Below, piece after piece: positions 33,113 through 41,557 of a DNA stretch of 64,000 nucleotides; positions within the stretch are counted from its first letter, which is position 1; each line of letters opens with the position of its first letter. Source of the stretch: Bacillota bacterium (lineage in GTDB: Bacteria > Bacillota > Clostridia > Christensenellales > Aristaeellaceae); assembly GCA_023398575.1 (NCBI GenBank), contig JAEWSC010000034.1, positions 1 to 64,000 of the forward strand, in the 5' to 3' direction. Position numbers and translations under genes: made by a program. The notes under the pieces were generated by a model. That model had not been told where the DNA came from, made no database searches, and worked only from the letters and a program-made list of their open reading frames with translations.

Positions 33113-33964
33113 ATGGTAACTATTCTTAAAAAAGAGGCGCTGAATGAAGCCGTTACCCGTATGGTGGTATCGGCGCCGCTGATTGCCAAAAAGGCGGAGC
33201 CTGGCCAGTTTGTGATTTTGCGGGCAGATGATCGCAGCGAACGCATTCCCCTGACCATTGCCGATTACGACCGGGAAAGGGGAACAGTGACCATCATCTT
33301 CCAGGTGGTCGGCGCTTCCACCAAAGCCCTGGATCAATTGCAGCCCGGCGGCAGCCTTGCGGATTTTGTGGGGCCGCTGGGGGTAGCCTCCCACGTGGAT
33401 GGGCTGAAAAAGGTGGCTGTGGTCGGCGGCGGCGTTGGCTGCGCTATTGCGTACCCTGTAGCCAAAAAGCTGCATGAACAGGGCGCGCAGGTGCATGCAA
33501 TCACGGGCTTTCGCACCGGCAGCCTGGCGATTTTGGAAAAGGAATTTAAGGCTGTCAGCCAGTGCTATTTTTTAATGACGGATGACGGCAGCCTGGGCGA
33601 GAAGGGGCTTGTAACCACGGCCCTCAAAAGCCTGCTGGACGCGGGCGAAGCATATGACGAAGTCATCGCCATCGGTCCGCTGCCAATGATGAAGTATATA
33701 TCCCTGCTCACAAAAGAGTACGGCGTGAAAACCGTGGTGAGCATGAATCCGGTGATGATCGATGGCACCGGCATGTGCGGCGGCTGCCGGCTGACGGTAG
33801 GCGGAAAAACAAAGTTTGCCTGTGTGGACGGCCCGGACTTTGACGGGCATCAGGTAGATTTTGACGAGGCCCTATCAAGACTTTCCATGTACAAGGATTT
33901 CCAGGCCCATGCCCATGATGCGGCATGCAGCCTTTATGCAAAGGAGGCGGCCTTGCATGCCTAA
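33113..33964 (+). CDS. nfnA: NADH-dependent ferredoxin:NADP+ oxidoreductase subunit A
   Basis: ATG 33113 is well spaced from GGAGAG. The protein has an FAD domain (GQFVILRADDRSERIPLTIA), an NAD(P) domain (KKVAVVGGGVGCAIAYPVAK) and a C-terminal [2Fe-2S] site with Cys residues in GTGMCGGCRLTV and KFACVDGPDF. This is NfnA (SudB-like), which with NfnB bifurcates electrons from NADPH to NAD+ and ferredoxin, or runs in reverse to make two NADPH from NADH plus reduced ferredoxin. Length is 283 residues, normal for the family. It overlaps nfnB by eight bases. Confidence 0.92.
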   Translation: MVTILKKEALNEAVTRMVVSAPLIAKKAEPGQFVILRADDRSERIPLTIADYDRERGTVTIIFQVVGASTKALDQLQPGGSLADFVGPLGVASHVDGLKKVAVVGGGVGCAIAYPVAKKLHEQGAQVHAITGFRTGSLAILEKEFKAVSQCYFLMTDDGSLGEKGLVTTALKSLLDAGEAYDEVIAIGPLPMMKYISLLTKEYGVKTVVSMNPVMIDGTGMCGGCRLTVGGKTKFACVDGPDFDGHQVDFDEALSRLSMYKDFQAHAHDAACSLYAKEAALHA

Positions 33965-35342
33965 CATGTCCCTTGAAAAGCAGCCCATGCAAAACCAGGC
34001 GCCACACATCCGCCGCCACAACTTTCATGAGGTAGCGCTGGGCTACACACAAGAACAGGCGGTAGAGGAAGCCGGGCGGTGCCTACACTGCAAAACCAAG
34101 CCCTGCGTTCACGGCTGCCCTGTGGCGGTAGATATTCCCGCCTTTATTCAAAAGGTGCAGCAGGGAGCGTTTGAAGATGCTTATCAAATCATTCACCGCA
34201 CATCCACCCTGCCGGCGGTCTGCGGCCGGGTATGCCCCCAGGAAACCCAGTGCGAACAGGTTTGCCTTCGGGGCAAAAAGGGAGAGCCGGTAGCCATTGG
34301 CCGGCTGGAGCGCTTTGTGGCCGACTGGCACAACGCCCACGGGGAGGAAGCCGCGGTGCGGCCCGCATCCAACGGGCACAAGGCCGCGGTCATCGGCTCC
34401 GGCCCCGCGGGGCTGACCTGCGCGGGAGACCTGGCCCAAATGGGCTATGCAGTAACGGTGTTTGAAGCCCTGCATCAGGCCGGCGGGGTGCTGGTATACG
34501 GCATTCCCGAGTTCCGCCTGCCCAAAGCCATTGTGCAAAAGGAAATTGATGCCCTTGGCGCCCTTGGGGTTACCGTGGAAACCGATATGGTCATCGGCAA
34601 AACCTTATCGGTGGACGAGCTGTTTGACATGGGGTATGAAACGGTTTTTATCGGCACCGGCGCGGGCCTGCCCCGGTTTATGAACATACCGGGCGAAAAC
34701 CTAAAGGGCGTGTACAGCGCCAACGAGTACCTGACCCGCATCAATTTGATGAAAGCCTACCGGGAGGACAGCGCCACCCCCATTCTCAAAGCCAAGCGGG
34801 TGGCCGTGGTCGGCGGCGGAAACGTAGCCATGGATGCGGCCCGGTGTGCCCTGCGCATGGGCGCGCAGGAGGTAAGCATCGTTTACCGCCGGGGGGCAGA
34901 CGAGCTGCCCGCCAGGCTGGAGGAGGTGGAGCACGCCAAGGAAGAAGGCGTCGTCTTTCACTTTCTCACCAACCCCGTGGCTGTTGTGCAGGGGGAAAGC
35001 GGCTGGGTGGGCGGGCTTCGCTGCGAAAAGATGACCCTGGGCGAGAAGGATGCTTCCGGACGGGCCAGGCCCATACGCATGGAAAACAGCGAGTTTGAAT
35101 TGCCAGTGGATTGCGTCATCATGGCCATTGGCACATCGCCCAACCCGTTAATCAAAGCCACCACACAAGGTTTGGATACAGAAAAATGGGGCGGCATTAT
35201 CGCCGATGGCGAAACCGGCCTTACCACCCGCAGGGGCGTGTATGCCGGCGGCGATGCCGTTACCGGCGCGGCAACAGTGATCCTGGCCATGGGCGCCGGC
35301 AAGGCCGCCGCCAAGGCGATGGATGAATATATGCGGTCGTAG
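33957..35342 (+). CDS. nfnB: NADH-dependent ferredoxin:NADP+ oxidoreductase subunit B
   Basis: ATG 33957 follows AAGGAGG inside the end of nfnA. The 461-residue protein has N-terminal [4Fe-4S] cysteines (CLHCKTKPCVHGCPVAV, then CGRVCPQETQCEQVC), an FAD domain (AAVIGSGPAGLTCAGDLAQM) and a NADP(H) domain (RVAVVGGGNVAMDAARCALR, then YRRGADELPAR). GltD/NfnB proteins share this order. NfnB holds the bifurcating FAD and both [4Fe-4S] clusters. The enzyme supplies NADPH for biosynthesis from the ferredoxin and NADH pool shared with the hydrogenase encoded downstream. Confidence 0.93.
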   Translation: MPNMSLEKQPMQNQAPHIRRHNFHEVALGYTQEQAVEEAGRCLHCKTKPCVHGCPVAVDIPAFIQKVQQGAFEDAYQIIHRTSTLPAVCGRVCPQETQCEQVCLRGKKGEPVAIGRLERFVADWHNAHGEEAAVRPASNGHKAAVIGSGPAGLTCAGDLAQMGYAVTVFEALHQAGGVLVYGIPEFRLPKAIVQKEIDALGALGVTVETDMVIGKTLSVDELFDMGYETVFIGTGAGLPRFMNIPGENLKGVYSANEYLTRINLMKAYREDSATPILKAKRVAVVGGGNVAMDAARCALRMGAQEVSIVYRRGADELPARLEEVEHAKEEGVVFHFLTNPVAVVQGESGWVGGLRCEKMTLGEKDASGRARPIRMENSEFELPVDCVIMAIGTSPNPLIKATTQGLDTEKWGGIIADGETGLTTRRGVYAGGDAVTGAATVILAMGAGKAAAKAMDEYMRS

Positions 35343-35344
35343 CC

Positions 35345-35550
35345 TTCGGCTTTCGCTAAAGTGGCAATGCCACCTTAGCGAGTTTTACCCTCGCTTCACT
35401 GCAAACCCGCTACGCGTTTTTGCGGCCGTTTGCTCGGGCAAGGAAGGAATTTCTTCGAAATTCCAACGCAAATCGCCGCGCATGTCGCCGATTTGCGATC
35501 CACACTGGGAGGGCTTTGGCCCTCCCAGCCCTCCCATGGGTTTTGATGGT
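35345..35550. repeat. Dispersed hairpin-rich repeat, family A copy 3 (short form)
   Basis: It contains hairpin CGCTAAAGTGGCAA/TGCCACCTTAGCG (35354-35380), constant GAGTTTTACCCTCG and CACTGC, hairpin AAACCCGC-tac-GCGTTTTT, TGCGGCCGTTTGCTCGGGCA, GGAATTTCTTCGAAATTCC, then directly CGCATGTCGCCGATTTGCGA and CTGGGAGGGCTTTGGCCC. Compared with copies 1 and 2 it lacks about 95 bases in the middle (the GCGGCTT and CTGCCACTGGCAG hairpins). It lies between the nfnB stop and the terminator. Confidence 0.82.
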
Positions 35551-35552
35551 CT

Positions 35553-35590
35553 GAGGCATATCGATATTTATATATCGATATGCCTCTTTT
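35553..35590 (+). terminator. Terminator after nfnAB
   Basis: The 14-base arms GAGGCATATCGATA (35553-35566) and TATCGATATGCCTC (35573-35586) are followed by TTTT. Its arm core is identical to that of the terminator at 33001. Confidence 0.75.
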
Positions 35591-35594
35591 ACAT

Positions 35595-35649
35595 TTCACA
35601 GTTCCCCTTTACATTGATACAATTTTATCATGATCGATAAAATCGATCC
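35595..35649 (+). promoter_or_regulatory. Promoter of the rex2-hyd operon
   Basis: TTCACA (35595-35600), 17 bases and TACAAT (35618-35623) form a plausible promoter. Just after it the dyad ATCGAT-AAA-ATCGAT (35634-35648) could be an operator. The first gene begins at 35680. Confidence 0.55.
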
Positions 35650-35679
35650 ACCCTACCGCATCTGGAAGGGAGATGACCC

Positions 35680-36336
35680 ATGACCAATGTAAAGGCAACC
35701 GTAAAGCGGCTGCCGGTCTATCTGGAATATTTGCGCCGCCTCCCACCCCACATGCCGCAAAACATTTCCGCCACAGCCATTGCCCAGGCCCTTTGCCTGG
35801 GCGAAGTGCAGGTGCGCAAAGACCTGGCCTCCATCTCCACCTCCGGCCGGCCCAGAATCGGCTATCAAAAGGATACGCTGATCCATGACATCGAGCATGC
35901 CTTAGGCCTTTCCAAGACATGGAACGCAGTGGTGGTCGGCGCGGGCCATTTGGGCATGGCGCTGTACAAGCATAAAGGCTTTGTTGCCTACGGCCTGAAT
36001 ATAAAGGCCGCCGTTGATATCGATAGCAAAAAATGCGATGGAAAGAACGTGTTTCCCCTATCCGATCTGCCTGTCATCTGCAGGACAAGCATCATACGCA
36101 TCGGCATTCTCACCGTGCCCGACGGCCAAGGCCAAACCGCTTGCGATGCCATGGTCCAAGCCGGCATCGCCGCCATCTGGAATTTTACGTCGGTGTGCCT
36201 TCACGTTCCCGATGGGGTACTGGTGCAAAACGAAAACATGGCCTCCTCCCTTTCCGTTTTGTCCTGCCACCTGCAGGAGCACTTACATAACCAACCCACT
36301 GAAACAGAAGCATTCATTCATAAAAATGGGAAGTGA
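35680..36336 (+). CDS. rex: Rex-family redox repressor (second copy), first gene of the hydrogenase operon
   Basis: The 218-residue protein has the same architecture as the first Rex: AIAQALCLGEVQVRKDLASI, STSGRPRIGY, then VVVGAGHLGMALYKHKGFVA and ILTVPDGQGQTACDAMVQAG. The DNA-recognition stretch VQVRKDLASIS is identical to copy 1, so the two may bind similar sites, while the Rossmann part has diverged. As first gene of the hyd operon it could repress that operon in its own promoter, where an ATCGAT dyad is present. Its TGA is five bases before the hydS ATG. Confidence 0.92.
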   Translation: MTNVKATVKRLPVYLEYLRRLPPHMPQNISATAIAQALCLGEVQVRKDLASISTSGRPRIGYQKDTLIHDIEHALGLSKTWNAVVVGAGHLGMALYKHKGFVAYGLNIKAAVDIDSKKCDGKNVFPLSDLPVICRTSIIRIGILTVPDGQGQTACDAMVQAGIAAIWNFTSVCLHVPDGVLVQNENMASSLSVLSCHLQEHLHNQPTETEAFIHKNGK

Positions 36337-36341
36337 CGCTG

Positions 36342-38018
36342 ATGGCCGATTGTCTCAGGCTCAAAAAATCAAGGTGCGAAAACTGCTATAAATGCATACG
36401 CCATTGCCCGGTCAAGTCTATCCGCTTTTCCGGCAGCCAGGCGCATATTATCCCCCAGGAGTGCGTGCTGTGCGGCCAGTGCTTTGTGGTCTGCCCGCAA
36501 AACGCCAAGGAGATTGCCGACGACACCGAACGTGCAAAGGTGCTGCTGTCCGGCACCGAAAAGGTCATCGCCAGCATCGCCCCCTCCTTTGCGGCCAACT
36601 ATGAGGGCGTTGGCATTGCGGCCATGGAAAAGGCGCTTAAACAGCTGGGCTTTTTTGCCGTGGAGGAAACTGCCATCGGCGCCACCATGGTGAAAAACGC
36701 TTATGACGATATTTTGAAGGATGGCAAGCGAAGCAACCTCATCTCCTCCTGCTGCCACACGGTGAATCTGCTGATTCAAAAATACTATCCCAGCGCGCTC
36801 AAATACCTGGCCGATATCATCAGCCCCATGCAGGCCCATTGCCAGGATATCAAACGCCGCTTTCCGGGTGCCAAAACCGTGTTCATCGGCCCCTGCATCT
36901 CCAAAAAGGATGAGGCGCAGCGCTACGAGGGCATTGTGGATTGCGTGCTCACCTTTGAAGAGTTGACCAAGTGGCTCAATAGCCGGGGCATCGCCCTGGA
37001 AAAGGGCCGGGACGCCAATGAAAAAAGCCGCGCCCGCTTTTTCCCCACCGCTGGCGGCATTTTAAAAACCATGCGCTGCGACCAGCCCCGCTACACCTAC
37101 CTGGCGGTGGATGGCATGGAAAACTGCATCGCCGCTTTAAAGGATATTGAAAGCGGCCGGGTGCAGAACTGTTTTATAGAGATGTCGGCCTGTACCGGCA
37201 GCTGCATCGGCGGGCCGGTGATGGAAAAGCGCAGTGTTTCCCCCATTTACAGCTATCAGCAGGTGGCCGCCTATGCCGGCAAAGAGGATTTTTCAGTACC
37301 CGACCTGTCGCCCGGGGCGCTGAAGCTGGATCATTTGTACCTGGAAACAGGCAAGCAAATGCCTGGCCAGGCGGAGGTGAGCGCCATTTTGCGGCAGATG
37401 GGCAAAACAAAGCCGGAGCACGAGCTCAACTGCGGCTCCTGCGGGTATAACACCTGCCGGGAAAAGGCCTATGCCGTGTACCAGGGCAAGGCGGAAATCG
37501 GCATGTGCCTGCCCTTTATCAAAGCCAAGTCTGAAAACTTTTCCAATATCATCATCAACAATACGCCCAATGGCATCATCGTGCTCAATGAAAAGCTGGA
37601 GGTGCAGCAAATCAACGGCGCGGCCCAGCAGCTATTGCACATCCGCACCGCACAGGATGTGCTGGGCGACCAGGTGGTGCGCATCCTGGACCCCAAGCCC
37701 TTTTTAGATGTGCTGCGCTTTGGCCGCAACCTGTACAATCAGCGGTCCTATCTGGCCGAATACGGCCTGTATGCCGATCAAACGGTTTTGCACGACAAGG
37801 AGTACCACATTCTGATACTCATCCTGCGGGACGTCACCCAGGAGGAAAGCGCCCGGGCCCAAAAAGAGGAAATGAGCCGGCAAACCGTGGCCGTGGTGGA
37901 TAAGGTGGTCGAAAAGCAGATGCGCGTGGTTCAGGAAATTGCTTCCCTCCTTGGCGAAACCACGGCGGAAACGAAAATCGCCCTGACCAAGCTGAAGGAG
38001 ACCATCCGTCATGAATAA
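36342..38018 (+). CDS. hydS: Sensory [FeFe]-hydrogenase-like protein with PAS domain (HydS, group C type)
   Basis: ATG 36342 gives a 558-residue protein. Residues about 12-60 hold two [4Fe-4S] motifs (CENCYKCIRHCP, CVLCGQCFVVCP). An H-cluster domain follows with altered but Cys-complete motifs: SSCCH (about 136), GPCISKK (about 182) and SACTGSCIGG (about 283), instead of TSCCP, MPCTAKK and MACPGGC of catalytic HydA. Next come an extra Cys cluster CGSCGYNTC (about 364) and a PAS domain (NTPNGIIVLNEKLEVQQING ...), ending in a helical tail. Such proteins are thought to sense H2 and signal through PAS. It overlaps the phosphatase gene by eight bases. Confidence 0.88.
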   Translation: MADCLRLKKSRCENCYKCIRHCPVKSIRFSGSQAHIIPQECVLCGQCFVVCPQNAKEIADDTERAKVLLSGTEKVIASIAPSFAANYEGVGIAAMEKALKQLGFFAVEETAIGATMVKNAYDDILKDGKRSNLISSCCHTVNLLIQKYYPSALKYLADIISPMQAHCQDIKRRFPGAKTVFIGPCISKKDEAQRYEGIVDCVLTFEELTKWLNSRGIALEKGRDANEKSRARFFPTAGGILKTMRCDQPRYTYLAVDGMENCIAALKDIESGRVQNCFIEMSACTGSCIGGPVMEKRSVSPIYSYQQVAAYAGKEDFSVPDLSPGALKLDHLYLETGKQMPGQAEVSAILRQMGKTKPEHELNCGSCGYNTCREKAYAVYQGKAEIGMCLPFIKAKSENFSNIIINNTPNGIIVLNEKLEVQQINGAAQQLLHIRTAQDVLGDQVVRILDPKPFLDVLRFGRNLYNQRSYLAEYGLYADQTVLHDKEYHILILILRDVTQEESARAQKEEMSRQTVAVVDKVVEKQMRVVQEIASLLGETTAETKIALTKLKETIRHE

Positions 38019-39183
38019 CCTCTGTGCCGACATCGGCTTTGCCAGCATCAACCGGTATGAGGAGCAATTGTGCGGCGACCATGTGGAGGTGGTGGACGCG
38101 GAGGATGATTCCACCACCCTGGTGCTGGCCGATGGGCTGGGCAGCGGCGTGAAGGCCAGCATTCTTTCCACCTTAACGGGCAAAATCATTTCCACCATGG
38201 TGGCCAATGGCTTGAGCCTAAAGGAATGCGTTTCCACCATTGCCGCCACGCTGCCTGTGTGCGCTACCCGTGGCGTTGCGTATTCCACCTTTACCATTAT
38301 ACGGCTTATGAACAATGCCAAGGCGGAAATCATTCAGTACGACAACCCCAAGGTGATTCTCCTTCGGGACGGAGCCCATATTGAGTTTCCCACAGAGCAG
38401 TCAACGGTGGATGGCAAGGAGATTTTCCGCTCGGTGATTGATTTAAAGGAAAACGATCTCTTTCTGGCCATGAGCGATGGGGTTTTGCACGCCGGGGTGG
38501 GCAAGGCCTTTAACTTTGGCTGGCAGCGGGAAAACGTGATACGGTTTATGGAGCCCTTTTATCACGTCAGCTTTACCGCCAAAACCCTTTGCACCATGCT
38601 GCTGGATGAATGCACCCGATTATACGGCGGCCAGCCCGGCGATGATGCCACGGTATGCGCCATCCGCATTCGGCGGCGCGCGCCGGTGCATTTGATGATC
38701 GGCCTGCCGCTGAACAGGGACGAAGATATGAAAATGATGTCCTTGTTTTTTGCCAAGGAGGGCAAGCACGTCGTTTGCGGCGGAGCCACCTCTAACGCCG
38801 TTGCCAAGTATCTAAATAAGCCCCTCGTTCCCAAGCTGGATTTTGCCGACCCGGAGATTCCGCCTACCGCCGTAATCGACGGGGTGGACCTGACCACCGA
38901 AGGCGTGATCACCATCAACCGGGTGCTGCAATATGCCCGTAATTACCTAAAGGACAACGACGCCTACATCCAATGGAGCTGCAAAAAAGACGGTGCGTCG
39001 CAAATTGCCAGGGTCTTGTTTGAAGAGGCGACGGACATCAACTTTTATGTAGGCCGCGCCATCAATCCGGCCCATCAAAACCCCAACCTGCCCATCAGCT
39101 TCAACATCAAGCTGCGCCTGATTGAGGAGCTGTCGGAGGCCCTTTCCAAGATGGGCAAAAGAATCAAGGTCAGCTATTTTTAA
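38011..39183 (+). CDS. PP2C/SpoIIE-type serine phosphatase
   Basis: The 390-residue protein has a PP2C/SpoIIE fold in the first 220 residues: TTLVLADGLGSGVKASILST (metal-binding Asp), LKENDLFLAMSDGVLHAGVG (second metal Asp) and GQPGDDATVCAIRI. The last 160 residues (MIGLPLNRDEDMKMMSLFFA ... LRLIEELSEALSKMGKRIKV) form an extra domain without a name I know. It is coupled to hydS by overlap and probably acts as its output, removing phosphate from a Ser/Thr protein when H2 or redox state changes. No kinase is in the operon. The target is unknown. Confidence 0.85.
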   Translation: MNNLCADIGFASINRYEEQLCGDHVEVVDAEDDSTTLVLADGLGSGVKASILSTLTGKIISTMVANGLSLKECVSTIAATLPVCATRGVAYSTFTIIRLMNNAKAEIIQYDNPKVILLRDGAHIEFPTEQSTVDGKEIFRSVIDLKENDLFLAMSDGVLHAGVGKAFNFGWQRENVIRFMEPFYHVSFTAKTLCTMLLDECTRLYGGQPGDDATVCAIRIRRRAPVHLMIGLPLNRDEDMKMMSLFFAKEGKHVVCGGATSNAVAKYLNKPLVPKLDFADPEIPPTAVIDGVDLTTEGVITINRVLQYARNYLKDNDAYIQWSCKKDGASQIARVLFEEATDINFYVGRAINPAHQNPNLPISFNIKLRLIEELSEALSKMGKRIKVSYF

Positions 39184-39200
39184 ACGAAGGAGACAGCAGC

Positions 39201-39677
39201 ATGAGCGAAGGATTCACCTATCAAGTATTGGATGGGATTTTGCAGGAGCATGGCAAAAAGCCCAGCGCCATCATTGGCATACTGCAGGCGGTGCAAGAAC
39301 ATTATCATTACCTGCCAAAGGAGTGCTTCCCCTACCTTTCCGGTCAATTGAACGTCAGCCAGGCCCAGATTTACAGCGTGGCCACCTTTTATGAAAACTT
39401 TTCCCTGCTTCCCAAGGGCAAATATGTCATCAAGGTTTGCGACGGCACGGCCTGCCATGTACGCAAGTCCATCCCCATATTGGAGCGGCTGCGCAAGGAG
39501 CTGCATCTGAGCAATGTAAAAACCACCACCGATGACTTGAGCTTTACGGTGGAGACGGTTTCGTGCCTTGGCGCCTGCGGCCTGGCACCGGTGATCACGG
39601 TCAATGACAAGGTGCATCCCGCCATGACCCCCGACAAGGTGTCGGAACTATTACAAACGCTCAAGGAGGCGCTGTGA
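39201..39677 (+). CDS. hydC: Bifurcating hydrogenase subunit, NuoE-like [2Fe-2S] protein
   Basis: The 158-residue protein has a thioredoxin-like [2Fe-2S] domain with Cys in CDGTACH (about residues 79 and 84) and CLGACG (about 120 and 124), the same pattern as the 24 kDa subunit of complex I. The helical N-terminus (SAIIGILQAVQEHYHYLPKE) is also typical. It passes electrons in the HydABC complex. GAAGGAGA precedes ATG 39201. One base separates its stop from the hydB start. Confidence 0.92.
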   Translation: MSEGFTYQVLDGILQEHGKKPSAIIGILQAVQEHYHYLPKECFPYLSGQLNVSQAQIYSVATFYENFSLLPKGKYVIKVCDGTACHVRKSIPILERLRKELHLSNVKTTTDDLSFTVETVSCLGACGLAPVITVNDKVHPAMTPDKVSELLQTLKEAL

Positions 39678-39678
39678 C

Positions 39679-41553
39679 ATGCTCAAATCAAGACAAGACC
39701 TTACGGCCTTGCGCGCCGCCTGCGCGTCGGCCCTTACCATGGAAAAGCGCCGGGTGCTGGTCTGCGCCGGCACGGGCTGCGTGGCCTCCGGCTCCATGGA
39801 GATTTATGAAAAGCTGACGCAGATTATGGAGGATAAGCAAATCCCCTGCTCCGTAGCCCTTGAAATGGAGCCCCACGGCGAAACGGTAGGCGTGAAGAAA
39901 AGCGGCTGCCACGGCTTTTGCGAAATGGGGCCCCTTGTACGCATTGAGCCGGAAGGGTATTTGTACACCAAGGTCAAGCTGGAAGACTGCCTGGAGATTG
40001 TGGAAAAGACCATTGTACAAGGCGAAACGGTGGACAGGCTCTTGTATACCAAGCAAGGCGTCCTCTACCCCCGGCAGGCGGACATACCCTTTTACAAAAA
40101 GCAAACGCGGCTGGTGCTTTCCCATTGCGGGCAGATAGACGCTACCTCCATTAAAGAATACCTAGGCATGGGCGGCTATACCGCCTTTGAAAAGGCGCTC
40201 TTTGATTTGCCGGAGGATGAGATTATACAGCAAATCAGCGATTCCAACCTTCGGGGCCGGGGCGGCGGCGGTTTTCCGGCCGGGCGGAAATGGTCGCAGG
40301 TCAAACGGCAAAAGGCTTTCCCCAAATATGTGGTCTGCAACGGTGATGAGGGCGATCCCGGCGCGTTTATGGACCGCAGCGTCATGGAGGGCGACCCCCA
40401 CCGCATGCTGGAAGGCATGATGATCGCCGCCAGGGCTTGCGGTGCCAGTGAAGGGTACATTTACGTCCGGGCCGAGTATCCCCTGGCCGTCAGCCGGCTG
40501 AAAAACGCCATCCGGCAAGCGGAGGAACTGGGCCTGCTGGGCAATAACATACTGGGCAGTGGTTTTTCCTTTCATATGCACATCAACCGCGGGGCGGGGG
40601 CCTTTGTCTGCGGCGAGGGCAGCGCGCTGACCGCCTCCATTGAGGGAAAACGGGGCATGCCCAGGGTCAAGCCTCCCCGCACGGTAGAGCAGGGCCTGTT
40701 TGAAAAGCCCACCGTTTTAAACAATGTAGAAACGTTTGCCAATGTACCCCTGATTATACAAAATGGCGCGGCGTGGTTTAAAGGTATCGGGCCGGAAAAA
40801 AGCCCGGGCACCAAGGCCTTTGCCCTAACCGGCAACATTGAAAACACGGGCCTGATTGAAGTGCCCATGGGCACGCCGCTCAAGGAAGTCATCTTTGACA
40901 TCGGCGGCGGCATGCGCGATGGCGGCACCTTCAAGGCCGTGCAAATCGGCGGCCCCTCCGGCGGCTGCTTAACCCACGAACACTTTGATTTGCCGCTGGA
41001 TTTTGACTCGCTGAAAAAAGCCGGCGCCATGATCGGCTCCGGCGGCCTGGTGGTCATGGATGCGAACACCTGCATGGTGGAAGTGGCCCGCTTTTTCATG
41101 AACTTTACGCAAAACGAATCCTGCGGCAAGTGCGTGCCCTGCCGGGAAGGCACCAAGCGCATGCTGGCCATTTTGGAGCGCATTGTGGCCGGCCAGGGGG
41201 AGGATGGCGACATCGAGCTTCTGTTGGAACTGGCGGACCTCATCAGCAGCACAGCCCTGTGCGGCCTGGGCAAAACCGCGGCCTTCCCGGTGGTCAGCAC
41301 CATTAAAAGCTTCCGGGAGGAATACGAAGCCCATATCTATGAAAAGCGCTGCCCGGCTGGGGCCTGCCAGAAGCTGAAAAAGATTCAAATTGACAAAGAC
41401 AAGTGCAAGGGCTGCTCCAAGTGCGCAAGGGCCTGCCCAGTAAATGCCATCTCTGGCAAGGTAAAAGAGCCTTATGCCATTGACCAAAGCAAATGTATCA
41501 AGTGCGAAGCCTGTGTAACGGCCTGCCCGTTCCAGGCGATTGCGGGGGTGTGA
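39679..41553 (+). CDS. hydB: Bifurcating hydrogenase subunit, NuoF-like, FMN and NADH binding
   Basis: The 624-residue protein has an N-terminal [2Fe-2S] thioredoxin-like domain (VLVCAGTGCVASGS), the NuoF core with the NADH/FMN motifs RGRGGGGFPAGRKW (about 190) and CNGDEGDPGAFMDRS, the [4Fe-4S] site SCGKCVPCREG (about 480), and a C-terminal two-cluster ferredoxin (CKGCSKCARACP, CIKCEACVTACP). This is the HydB order. It oxidises or reduces NAD(H) and is the likely bifurcation site, coupling ferredoxin and NADH to H2. It is spaced four bases from hydA. Confidence 0.95.
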   Translation: MLKSRQDLTALRAACASALTMEKRRVLVCAGTGCVASGSMEIYEKLTQIMEDKQIPCSVALEMEPHGETVGVKKSGCHGFCEMGPLVRIEPEGYLYTKVKLEDCLEIVEKTIVQGETVDRLLYTKQGVLYPRQADIPFYKKQTRLVLSHCGQIDATSIKEYLGMGGYTAFEKALFDLPEDEIIQQISDSNLRGRGGGGFPAGRKWSQVKRQKAFPKYVVCNGDEGDPGAFMDRSVMEGDPHRMLEGMMIAARACGASEGYIYVRAEYPLAVSRLKNAIRQAEELGLLGNNILGSGFSFHMHINRGAGAFVCGEGSALTASIEGKRGMPRVKPPRTVEQGLFEKPTVLNNVETFANVPLIIQNGAAWFKGIGPEKSPGTKAFALTGNIENTGLIEVPMGTPLKEVIFDIGGGMRDGGTFKAVQIGGPSGGCLTHEHFDLPLDFDSLKKAGAMIGSGGLVVMDANTCMVEVARFFMNFTQNESCGKCVPCREGTKRMLAILERIVAGQGEDGDIELLLELADLISSTALCGLGKTAAFPVVSTIKSFREEYEAHIYEKRCPAGACQKLKKIQIDKDKCKGCSKCARACPVNAISGKVKEPYAIDQSKCIKCEACVTACPFQAIAGV

Positions 41554-41557
41554 GACG

